Source: Sulfurimonas sp. (GTDB taxonomy: Bacteria; Campylobacterota; Campylobacteria; Campylobacterales; Sulfurimonadaceae). Taken from it: 6,815 bases of DNA. Position 1 is the stretch's first letter; every line of letters starts with the position of its first letter. The DNA lies in contig JALTUB010000117.1 of NCBI GenBank assembly GCA_027047745.1, positions 1 through 6,815 on the forward strand. Reading direction: 5' to 3'. The translations under genes were made by a program, and so were the position numbers. The notes under the pieces are model-generated. The model did not search any database, was not told the origin of the DNA, and saw only the letters and a program-made list of their open reading frames with translations. This document shows, piece by piece, positions 1 through 6,718 of this stretch.

Positions 1-1259
1 TTTCTTTCATTGAAATATGAGCCTGCTGCAGGAGGAACAAAGTTGGGATGTATCCTTCTAGAATCTTCTAATCTCATACCACTCATAAATAGCTCAATAG
101 ATCTTTCTTTAAAGATTTCATCCATAATATCCGCCTTATTTATAGCGTTTCCTGTCCATGGGCCTAACCCTGCATCTACTCCAAAAACATCATTAGTTTT
201 TTCGCGTACAGCATTTATAAACTGTACGGCTTTGCTTAAATCTCCTAATTGAGCATATGCTTCTGCCTTTATTAATAACATCTCACCGGGTAAATAAACC
301 GGAATTGATTTGTCCATAGTGTCAAAAAACCCAAGCAAATCTACAACAGTATGTCCACCGACATCCTGCGGTTCCACAATTGGTTTTGAAGAATCAAGAT
401 AAAAAGCGATTCTCCCATCACCCTTTGATGGAGCGTATTTTCCTGTCAGGCCAAAATTAGCTTGGGGCTTTGTATCCGGATTGTTATAAACAGCAAACAT
501 ATAAACCGGGTTTTTATAAGTGGTACCATCGTATTCCCACACCGACTTAGATGTTAAGTCAACTGCGTTTGCTGCAGCTATTGCCGCAGTATAATTTCCG
601 GCAAATAAATTATATCTTGCTAAAAAAGCATTAATCACATTCGGTAAATTGAGCTGAGGAAATAATTTGGAAAATTCTGTTGAAACAGGCTGTGCAGCAA
701 TCTCTGCCTTTGCACTGTTGAGTAATGAAATACATGCGGCAAATACTTCCTTACGGCTGTTAAACTTGGCTTTTCCATTAAGTTGATTATCAATGGGAAC
801 TTCTTCAAAATTTTGTGCCAGGTACCCTAATGTAATGGCTTTAAACCACTGGGCATAAGCCGTAAGTCCTGATTTTGTTCCCGGTTCCATCGTGACGGAA
901 CCCACATTCGCCAAAATATTTTCTGCCATTCCTTTGTCGCGCAATAAATTTGCCCATAGACCGCTAATTCCCGTATTATCGTCTGACAATGGCGTACCAC
1001 CCAGAACTAACTCTGCCGGTGTAACATAAGTACTTATATCTCCCATTTCCCGGGTTGACAGCCCCGGAACTTCAACAACAAAATAATATGTCGAAGAAGC
1101 AAAATGAGACCGAAGGCCAACGGCAAGTCCTAATAATCCCGATCTTGTTGACAAAACCTGAGTTTGGGTAGGCTGATTCACATTGAGGAAGTCTTTTTTA
1201 CAACTGAATAGCGATGTTGTAATAAGAAGAGTAATAAAAATTTTATTTATTGTTTTCAT
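1..1259 (-). CDS. SusD/RagB family nutrient-binding outer-membrane lipoprotein, C-terminus cut by window edge
   Basis: Surface lipoprotein that captures a nutrient, usually a glycan or peptide, and acts as the lid of the SusC channel encoded just upstream. Reading the minus strand from the ATG at 1257-1259 gives about 419 uninterrupted codons. The start is MKTINKIFIT, followed by a hydrophobic stretch and the lipobox LFSC with the lipidated Cys at residue 20; KKDFLNVNQPTQ follows, as is usual after the Cys in SusD proteins. Typical SusD C-terminal helices are visible: GEMLLIKAEAYAQLGD with INAVREKTND (about residues 323-350) and EIFKERSIELFMSGMRLEDS (about 376-400). The frame leaves the window at YFNERK, close to where family members end, so probably only the last few tens of codons are missing. 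It lies 54 bp after susC, presumably in one transcript. No Shine-Dalgarno is seen, which is normal for this phylum. The substrate cannot be told. The family call is strong. Confidence 0.93.
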   Translation of the reverse strand, partial: MKTINKIFITLLITTSLFSCKKDFLNVNQPTQTQVLSTRSGLLGLAVGLRSHFASSTYYFVVEVPGLSTREMGDISTYVTPAELVLGGTPLSDDNTGISGLWANLLRDKGMAENILANVGSVTMEPGTKSGLTAYAQWFKAITLGYLAQNFEEVPIDNQLNGKAKFNSRKEVFAACISLLNSAKAEIAAQPVSTEFSKLFPQLNLPNVINAFLARYNLFAGNYTAAIAAANAVDLTSKSVWEYDGTTYKNPVYMFAVYNNPDTKPQANFGLTGKYAPSKGDGRIAFYLDSSKPIVEPQDVGGHTVVDLLGFFDTMDKSIPVYLPGEMLLIKAEAYAQLGDLSKAVQFINAVREKTNDVFGVDAGLGPWTGNAINKADIMDEIFKERSIELFMSGMRLEDSRRIHPNFVPPAAGSYFNER

Positions 1260-1313
1260 CTTTTTATATTTTTTATCTGTATAAAAATAGCATTGAAATT
1301 TAATGGAATTTTT

Positions 1314-4301
1314 TTATTTAAATCTGAAGGACATCCCGAATCTAAAGGTTCTTGGAATTGGTACGTTGGCCATATCCTGTCCGCGCACGCCATTCGACTG
1401 TCCATCGGTGTTTACTTCCGGATCGGGACCTGAATAACGGTCAAATGATAACAAATTAGATCCATCAAGCGAGAACCTGATTGATTTTAAAAAGCTTTTG
1501 GTCTTTTTTATTTTTAAATCATACGACAAGGAGACATCCCGCAATTTAACATAAGAACCGTCTTCAATAAAAGATTGGAAAATAAAGAAGTTGGGACGCG
1601 AAGATCCTTTTGGAATTTTACCGGTCAACTCAAGACCCTGAGGTGCTCCGCCCGGAAATAAATATCCCATCCTTTTGTCCCAGTTCATTACCTGATTGCC
1701 ATGAACCACATCAACCTGAACCCTTAAACTAAAACGTTTATAATTTAGAGTGTTGATAACTGAAGCGATATACTTGGGGTTTGGATTCCCAATTACTTTA
1801 CGCAGAGTGGTACCGGTAGGCTGTCCGTTTTTATCATAATCCTGAACAGGAACAGGCATAGACTGACCATATGCATTTTTTACGTAGTTATAATGTCCTC
1901 TTGCTTTCTGAACAAACCCTTTTGAATTCAACAGCATACTTCCGTCAGATTTGGTGGCAAAGTATGTACCATAGAAAACACCCAATGGTTGTCCTGATAT
2001 GGCGACTGATGTACCCCACATGCCTAAACTAATTTTCCCTCCTTCTATAAAAGGTGTTATGTTGTTGTTTCTACTATAGGTACCGGAAACCTCCCAGGAA
2101 AAATTTGATTTTTGTATGGGGATACCCCTAATCAATATTTCAATTCCTTTGTTTTGCATTGTACCGACATTGGTAAACTGACTAACATAGCCTGTGGATG
2201 GAGACAGCGGTCTGTTTACTAATAAATCAGTAATACTTTGATGATAGTAAGTAAATTCTCCTCCGAACCTATTTTTGAACATGGAGAAATCAAACCCCGA
2301 TTCATATTCAACCTGTCTTTCTGGTTTCAGATTTGGGTTGCCCTGCATTGTGGATGGTATAAAGCCTATATCGCCCATGTAGTTCAACGTGTTGTAATTC
2401 GTGTAAATCTGAAATGGATCCAAAGCTGTCAGGTTACCTGATTGTCCCCAAGCAGCCCGTATTCTGAAATAGTCAAAAGTCGTTCCGAAGATATTTTTCC
2501 AATAATTTTCATCCGAAATGGAATAAGACCCACTAAATTTACCATATACCTGATTTCTCTGATTCTCTCCAAAAGTTGAAGCCCCATCAATTCGGGCTGC
2601 TGCAGTCAAAAAGATTTTGTTTTTAAAACTAAAACTCTCCTGAATATAATTACCCCAGTAAGAAGCTTTTGACCGGTAATCTCTTCCTGATACTGCCGAA
2701 GATGGGTCGGTTATAATCACATTATCCATAGCTCCGACCTTGTCATTGGTTACACCAAAAACATTGTTTTCCTCATATTGATAGCTGCTCCCGATACCGG
2801 TTGTCAACGAAATGAATTCGTTCAAATCTAATTTATAGCTTAGGTTCAGATCGCTGTTAATCATCGTTGTACTTAATGTATTTTTTTGAGATTTTCCATT
2901 TGGTACGGTATTAAATCCTTTGGGAATAAATAACAAGCCAACCGAATATGTATAATCATAACCTAAAACATAGTTTATCCGTAAACCTTTTATTGGGGTC
3001 AAATGAAACTGAATATCACTTACATTACGATGATTGGTAGTGGTAGCTTTTATTCGATTAATAGCTTCATACGGATTGGCCATCCAACCGATATTGGGAT
3101 ATTTTCCATACTTGTTGGGTGCAGGATTTTTTGTGTTATCTGCAAACAATAAACTTACAAGAGGACCATAATTTTTACCGTTGGGCATGTCATTACTTTT
3201 GTTGTAAGAGACGATGGACCCTACGGAAACTTTGGCCCATTTAGACAAAACCTGATCAATACGTATATTTAAATTTTTCCGGCCAAAATCGGTATTCCTT
3301 TCAATACCCCCATTTTTAAATTGTGAGGCAGACATGTAATATTTCGTATTTTTAGTACCTCCGGAAATATTGACAAAGTTCTGATAGCCAAAAGCCGTAT
3401 GGAAAATTTCATCCTGATAATTATACCTTTTTGCAGGGACTGCTACTCCGTTTTCCCATTTTAACTGTGCCGTGTTGTAGGGGAATGGCTTCCTAAGCTG
3501 GTTTATATTTACACCCGTAGAAAAAGTGATATTGGGAGCGCCTGTTTTTCCCCGTTTGGTGTAAATCAAAACAACACCGTTACTGGCTCTCGAACCATAA
3601 ATGGCAGCGGCAGCAGCACCTTTTAAAACGACAATGTGATCAATGTTATCGGGATCTAAATCGACCAGCCTGTTTTGCGAGTATCCCCCCAAATTAATCA
3701 ACTGTGATGACTCATTATTTACTATTACACCATCAACAATATATAACGGATCGGAACTCCCTGTTAAAGTGCTGGCTCCCCTCAAACGAATGGATATACC
3801 TCCTGAAGGGTTTCCTGAGTTACGAGTAACATAGGCCCCTGCTATTTTCCCTTGTAAAGCAGCCCCTACACTTACAACATTGTTCAGGTTTCCCAATTGC
3901 TTTTTATTCAACATTGAAATGGAAGCCCCAATCTGTTTTTTGGTGGCAATACTCCCTGTTCCGGTAATTACTACTTCATTTAAGTTCATCAAATCCGGAC
4001 TCATAACAATTTCTAAACGTTGATTTCTACCTGTAAGAGCCACCGTTTTTTTGCTAAAACCGATAAACGAAAAAATAAGTTTTTTTCCATTTGCTTTGGG
4101 TACTTTTAAGCTAAATGTACCGTTCGCTTTGGTGGTAGTGCCTAAATTATTATTACTACTGATATACACACTTACGCCAACCAGAGGATCTCCCGTAGGA
4201 TCGGATACTTTTCCTGTCACTTGAGCTACTTGTGCCATCGTGGCTTGTGCCATAAATAGAAACACAAATAATACAGTTAATTTTGTAAAAAAATACTTCA
4301 T
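1314..4301 (-). CDS. SusC/RagA family TonB-linked outer-membrane channel
   Basis: TonB-dependent outer-membrane transporter that pairs with the SusD-type lipoprotein encoded downstream and imports oligomeric nutrients into the periplasm. It has 995 residues, normal for SusC. A signal peptide covers residues 1-23 with likely cleavage in ATMA/Q. A carboxypeptidase-regulatory-like beta-sandwich follows (about 27-100, VTGKVSDPTGDPLVGVSVYI to FSFIGFSKKTVAL). Next comes the TonB-box region LNEVVITGTG (107-116). The plug follows (about 118-252) with the hallmarks ALQGKIAGAYV (148-158), PLYIVDGVIV (185-194) and AAIYGSRASNGVVLIYTKRG (232-251). The rest is the 22-strand-type barrel, including the family motif NLKPERQVEYESG near residue 660, and it ends in the beta-strand RFGMSFRFK. 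No STN domain precedes the beta-sandwich, which argues against anti-sigma signalling. The start is the only ATG giving a proper signal peptide. No frameshift or missing module is seen. The imported substrate is unknown. Confidence 0.96.
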   Translation of the reverse strand: MKYFFTKLTVLFVFLFMAQATMAQVAQVTGKVSDPTGDPLVGVSVYISSNNNLGTTTKANGTFSLKVPKANGKKLIFSFIGFSKKTVALTGRNQRLEIVMSPDLMNLNEVVITGTGSIATKKQIGASISMLNKKQLGNLNNVVSVGAALQGKIAGAYVTRNSGNPSGGISIRLRGASTLTGSSDPLYIVDGVIVNNESSQLINLGGYSQNRLVDLDPDNIDHIVVLKGAAAAAIYGSRASNGVVLIYTKRGKTGAPNITFSTGVNINQLRKPFPYNTAQLKWENGVAVPAKRYNYQDEIFHTAFGYQNFVNISGGTKNTKYYMSASQFKNGGIERNTDFGRKNLNIRIDQVLSKWAKVSVGSIVSYNKSNDMPNGKNYGPLVSLLFADNTKNPAPNKYGKYPNIGWMANPYEAINRIKATTTNHRNVSDIQFHLTPIKGLRINYVLGYDYTYSVGLLFIPKGFNTVPNGKSQKNTLSTTMINSDLNLSYKLDLNEFISLTTGIGSSYQYEENNVFGVTNDKVGAMDNVIITDPSSAVSGRDYRSKASYWGNYIQESFSFKNKIFLTAAARIDGASTFGENQRNQVYGKFSGSYSISDENYWKNIFGTTFDYFRIRAAWGQSGNLTALDPFQIYTNYNTLNYMGDIGFIPSTMQGNPNLKPERQVEYESGFDFSMFKNRFGGEFTYYHQSITDLLVNRPLSPSTGYVSQFTNVGTMQNKGIEILIRGIPIQKSNFSWEVSGTYSRNNNITPFIEGGKISLGMWGTSVAISGQPLGVFYGTYFATKSDGSMLLNSKGFVQKARGHYNYVKNAYGQSMPVPVQDYDKNGQPTGTTLRKVIGNPNPKYIASVINTLNYKRFSLRVQVDVVHGNQVMNWDKRMGYLFPGGAPQGLELTGKIPKGSSRPNFFIFQSFIEDGSYVKLRDVSLSYDLKIKKTKSFLKSIRFSLDGSNLLSFDRYSGPDPEVNTDGQSNGVRGQDMANVPIPRTFRFGMSFRFK

Positions 4302-4331
4302 AATTCTATAAATTTTTAATTAAATCATTTG

Positions 4332-4364
4332 CAAGTATAAAATTTTTTTATATAAGTTTAACAA
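4332..4364 (-). promoter_or_regulatory. Candidate Bacteroides-type promoter for susC-susD
   Basis: On the minus strand, TATACTTG (4332-4339) matches the Bacteroides -7 consensus TAnnTTTG at all but one fixed position. A TTG of the -33 type (4362-4364) lies 22 bp further upstream, within the usual spacing. The -7 box ends 30 nt before the susC ATG. The leader is extremely AT-rich and has no Shine-Dalgarno, as is typical. The AT richness makes chance matches likely, so this is a candidate only. Confidence 0.42.
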
Positions 4365-4507
4365 TTATTATAAAAAATTATATAAAGAAAAAATAAAAAT
4401 AATGTTTACATGGGGCAAAACCGTAATCCTGACACGCTTTTCGGATAGATGCACGACTTTGATTTCCGGTCTTTCATACCTCAAATTTTAGTTTAATAAG
4501 TCCGGTT

Positions 4508-4534
4508 GTATGTATCCCTTCGGCAAACTACACC
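4508..4534 (-). repeat. Possible terminal inverted repeat at the distal end of the IS66 remnant
   Basis: The plus-strand sequence GTATGTATCCCTTCGGCAAA and the bases just after it lie 21 bp beyond the remnant tnpC stop codon. IS66 elements normally end a few tens of bases after tnpC, with a terminus starting GTAAGC and followed by a GC-rich stretch. The resemblance is loose, and no partner repeat exists in the window because the other end of the element is gone. An alternative outer boundary is the composition change near 4404. Confidence 0.22.
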
Positions 4535-4555
4535 TTGATTAATCGGGAAGAATTT

Positions 4556-4745
4556 TTATAATTGGCCTTGGCCGGGCAAAAGTTTGTGCAGTTGGTTAGC
4601 AGGGTAATTCAGGATAACATTCAGTGTATGCTTTTGCCATCCAAAAGGCTCCCTTTGTTAACTTTACAAGTGGCCAGCAGCGAGACTAAATAATGGTAGC
4701 CTGCTGAGCGGCATGGTGCGATTCGGCAAACGAGGTAGTATGCTA
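4556..4745 (-). pseudogene. IS66-family transposase (TnpC), C-terminal remnant with multiple frameshifts
   Basis: Remnant of the DDE transposase of IS66-type elements; not functional. Three pieces in three minus-strand frames line up in the order of the IS66 C-terminus. The first is YYL followed by FAESHHAAQQATII (F codon at 4728-4730), matching the usual YLFAGSHEAAxxAAIIYS. The second is SLLATCKVNK (4654-4683), matching SLLATCKLHG. The third is EPFGWQKHTLNVILNYPANQ followed by LHKLLPGQGQL and a stop (4556-4651), matching NPFEWLKDVLxRIPxxxANKLxELLPxxW. The frame changes lie at about 4730, 4684-4688 and 4651-4653. Everything upstream, including the catalytic residues and the helper genes tnpA and tnpB, is absent. 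The assignment rests on remembered family motifs, but the matching order of three pieces and the stop at the expected place make it fairly firm. Confidence 0.72.
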
Positions 4746-4883
4746 AAAACTGTGTAAACGGTGAAAGGGTTTTTAGAATCCTACCTAAAAAACCTTTGAA
4801 ATAGCCCGCTATTACTTCATGTTCCTTACTCCAAATCTCACATTTTGCAGGCTTTCCGTATGTAAGTCTCATCTTGAACCCAG

Positions 4884-5258
4884 GTTATTAGTGGTTTTAC
4901 TCTTTTGGGCCCTTGATAAGCTACTGATTCCCCTCCCCGTTTTGCGGGAGTATGTATCATCAAGCCGGATACTTGATGACTCCAAAAGGTGTTTATGTCT
5001 TTTAAGAATGTTATGCCAAACACTTTCCCAGCTACCATCTTTACTCCACTTTTGAAAATGATAGTAAACACTGTGCCAGCTATATTTATCCCTGAAGAAT
5101 TGTTTCATGGGCAATTGCCTCCATTGACATCCCGTTTTCAACCGATATAATATCGCCATAACCACTTGATAATCCTTTACTTTTGTATTCTTATTGATTT
5201 TTCCAAAGTCAAGACAGGAACAAATCTCTTTTTTTATTATACTTTTGCTTAATAACAT
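4884..5258 (-). pseudogene. IS5-family transposase, N-terminal half, frameshifted and truncated
   Basis: Broken transposase of the IS5 family (IS1031-like DDE enzymes). From the ATG at 5256-5258 the frame reads about 100 residues of the usual N-terminal domain, including YQVVMAILYRLKTGCQWRQL, FRDKYSWHSVYYHFQKW and WESVWHNILK. At about 4954-4960 the reading shifts. SIRLDD in the first frame continues as HTPAKRGGESVAYQGPKR in the next, restoring the motif LDGSHTPAKRGGEAVGYQGRKK, whose Asp is the first catalytic residue. At about 4893-4905 it shifts back to give KTTN, again as expected. Family identity is then lost; the second catalytic Asp, the Glu and the C-terminal half are missing, so no active enzyme can be made. 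Full-length relatives have roughly 250-280 residues. The missing half may have been deleted when the neighbouring IS66-type sequence was juxtaposed, but this is inference. Confidence 0.85.
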
Positions 5259-5299
5259 TCTTTCTTTTCAACGTTTTGTTGTTAATTGAATTCTCGATA

Positions 5300-5318
5300 G
5301 TTAACTTTAAACAACTTC
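5300..5318 (-). repeat. Possible terminal inverted repeat of the IS5-family remnant
   Basis: Read on the minus strand, GAAGTTGTTTAAAGTTAAC starts about 60 bp upstream of the transposase ATG, where the left end of an IS5-type element should be. Many IS1031-group ends contain a GTTTAAA core of this kind. The opposite end is missing from the scar, so the repeat cannot be confirmed by its partner. Confidence 0.27.
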
Positions 5319-5385
5319 ATAAAATAAATTATAGTCTTAACAAAAAAAATCGGAATTTTGCAATAGAACTTTTATATCATGTAGC

Positions 5386-6513
5386 ATGTTGAAGCATAAG
5401 GTTGAAAAGGTAAAACTTACCGGGTTTTTGATGAACAACCTAATCTTATTATCATTTTTTTTATTACTGGTTTTGTTCATGGTGGTATTTCCGAAAAAGA
5501 TATTGCTTTATCCGGATTTTGTTGACTGGCATACTGTTTTGAATCTCACGGGTTTACTTATCGTGGTTACGGCTATCCGGGAAAGTGCATATATCGGGCG
5601 TTTGTCCCGGGGTTTGCTCCTGAGAACTTCCACCGAAAGAGGGCTGGCGTTGGCTCTTGTGATATTATCCGGTGTTCTGTCCATGTTCCTGACCAACGAT
5701 ATCGCTTTGTTTATTACCGTTCCGCTCACCCTCGGTTTTCAGAGTGCCATCAAGAATGATGTGAAAAAGCTGATTATTTTTCAGGCACTGGCCGTGAATG
5801 TGGGTTCTGCCCTGACACCGGTAGGTAACCCGCAAAACCTGTTCCTGTGGCACGAGTGGGGGATCTCATTTTTTCACTTTATAGAAAAGATGGTTCCGCT
5901 TTTCGGGGTGATGTCCATTGTTCTAATGGCTTTTGTGTGGATTTCGTTTCCTTCTGAAAAGTTGGCTTTTCACGACAAACAGCACAAAAATGGTGTGGAT
6001 TCCCGGATGTTTTTTCTCTCGGTTCTGGTTTTGGCTGCTTTTATTGCTTCTATCGAGTTGGGTGTTGCTTACTACGCTTTGGTTGTTGTCATCTTTATCT
6101 ACCTCATCTTCTACAGGAAGGTATTTGTAAAGACCGACTGGCTGTTGTTGTTACTTTTTGTGGTGATGTTCATCGACTTCCATTTGCTGAGTGAGGTCCC
6201 TTTTGTGACAAAGCTTATGAAACAGTTAGCAATGGCACGACCTTCTGATGCCTTTTTTGGTTCACTACTTTCTTCACAAATTATGAGCAACGTTCCCGCA
6301 GCTATTTTTATGTCAAAATTTAGTAACTCCTGGCGTGCCATTACCTATGGCGTAAATGTTGGTGGCAATGGGTTGGTGATGGCTTCTCTTGCCAATATTA
6401 TTGCTTTACGTTTTGTAAAAGAGAGGAGAATATGGATAGATTTTCACAAATATTCAATTCTTTATTTGTTGTTTACCGGAGGGATGGTCTATCTGTTATT
6501 TTTCCTGAAATAA
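5386..6513 (+). CDS. Ion-transporter superfamily permease (SLC13/ArsB/YbiR-like)
   Basis: Inner-membrane secondary transporter of 375 residues, close in size to E. coli YbiR-type permeases, with about ten or eleven hydrophobic segments. Signature motifs of the superfamily lie in two related halves. The first half has FLTNDIALFITVPLT (101-115) followed by NVGSALTPVGNPQN (138-151). The second half has SQIMSNVPAAIFMS (297-310) followed by GVNVGGNGLVMASLANIIAL (322-341). In known members the paired N-P/S-N-T-type hairpins bind substrate and cation. Substrates in the superfamily include dicarboxylates, citrate, sulfate, arsenite and Na+/H+; none can be chosen here. The first ATG (5386) adds a basic 15-residue leader (MLKHKVEKVK). 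The ATG at 5431, just before the first membrane helix (MNNLILLSFF), is an equally plausible start. No ribosome binding site decides between them. The gene stands alone, downstream of the IS scar and convergent with nqrF. Confidence 0.85.
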   Translation: MLKHKVEKVKLTGFLMNNLILLSFFLLLVLFMVVFPKKILLYPDFVDWHTVLNLTGLLIVVTAIRESAYIGRLSRGLLLRTSTERGLALALVILSGVLSMFLTNDIALFITVPLTLGFQSAIKNDVKKLIIFQALAVNVGSALTPVGNPQNLFLWHEWGISFFHFIEKMVPLFGVMSIVLMAFVWISFPSEKLAFHDKQHKNGVDSRMFFLSVLVLAAFIASIELGVAYYALVVVIFIYLIFYRKVFVKTDWLLLLLFVVMFIDFHLLSEVPFVTKLMKQLAMARPSDAFFGSLLSSQIMSNVPAAIFMSKFSNSWRAITYGVNVGGNGLVMASLANIIALRFVKERRIWIDFHKYSILYLLFTGGMVYLLFFLK

Positions 6514-6598
6514 AAACAGGTTGTGATTTTAGCAAATTGGGAACAGCATCAGGTTTCAAGATTTGAACATATCCTAAACTTGATTTTGTATAAAGATT

Positions 6599-6647
6599 GA
6601 AGGCGGAAAATCGCAGGCTAAATTTCTTACTGCGGTTTTCCGACTTC
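6599..6647 (+). terminator. Long imperfect hairpin between convergent genes, possible terminator or 3' end structure
   Basis: CGGAAAATCGCAG (6604-6616) pairs with CTGCGGTTTTCCG (6630-6642) across a 13-nt loop; the only non-Watson-Crick pair is a U-G wobble in plus-strand RNA. After one G x A mismatch (6603/6643) the stem continues with GAAG (6599-6602) against CTTC (6644-6647), giving an 18-position stem. It lies 86 nt after the transporter stop and 72 nt after the nqrF stop. No U-run follows on either strand, so it is not a classical intrinsic terminator; it may instead stabilise 3' ends or be a remnant of a repeat element. Nothing else was recognised in the 205-bp spacer 6514-6718. Confidence 0.5.
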
Positions 6648-6718
6648 CTGTTCTGGTAACCCTGCCCTGCATGAATGTTATTCAGCAATAAGGCACTTAT
6701 GGCTTATCGTGATTTGGT

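Larger units (their letters stand above)
4404..5319. mobile_element. Scar of two decayed insertion sequences (IS66-family and IS5-family remnants)
   Basis: This interval between the susC promoter and the transporter gene contains no intact gene. Composition changes abruptly near 4404, from almost pure A/T to a mixed sequence. It carries the C-terminal end of an IS66-type transposase (4556-4745) and the N-terminal half of an IS5-type transposase (4884-5258), both on the minus strand and both with frameshifts. The stretch 4746-4883 between them reads through in one frame but matches neither family by eye; it may be degraded transposase sequence or junction DNA. The stretch 4404-4507 has no recognisable gene. 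The outer limits are inferred from the composition change and a possible terminal repeat at 5300-5318. No flanking target duplication was recognised. Confidence 0.6.

Noticed and set aside
10..252. Plus-strand 80-residue open frame over the susD 3' region.
   Set aside because: It is antisense to the clearly coding susD frame and has no family features.
2238..3834. Plus-strand short open frames inside susC (2238-2441 and 3643-3834).
   Set aside because: They oppose conserved barrel and plug codons of SusC and have no recognisable domains.
4680..4780. Structured-looking mixed-composition stretch considered as a tRNA or group II intron fragment.
   Set aside because: No cloverleaf, T-loop or domain V pattern could be built, and the sequence is explained by the IS66 transposase remnant.
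4621..4872. Minus-strand 83-residue open frame as a possible new small protein.
   Set aside because: Its end (SLLATCKVNK) belongs to the frameshifted IS66 remnant and the rest is junction sequence, so it is not an independent gene.
4819..5055. Plus-strand 78-residue hydrophobic open frame.
   Set aside because: It is antisense to the IS5-type remnant and has no signal or domain of its own.
4838..5071. Minus-strand 77-residue open frame.
   Set aside because: Only its HTPAKRGGESVAYQGPKR part is real coding history, as a frameshifted segment of the IS5-type transposase.
5508..6341. Open frames overlapping the permease on both strands (5508-5729, 5665-5853, 5933-6130, 6111-6341).
   Set aside because: All overlap the continuous permease frame, whose superfamily motifs span them; the Leu/Ser-rich 5933-6130 product is a frame-shifted reading of membrane helices.
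6473..6688. Minus-strand 71-residue open frame in the spacer before nqrF.
   Set aside because: It overlaps the permease 3' end and runs through the hairpin. No domain or initiation signal was seen, although a protein search would be worth running.
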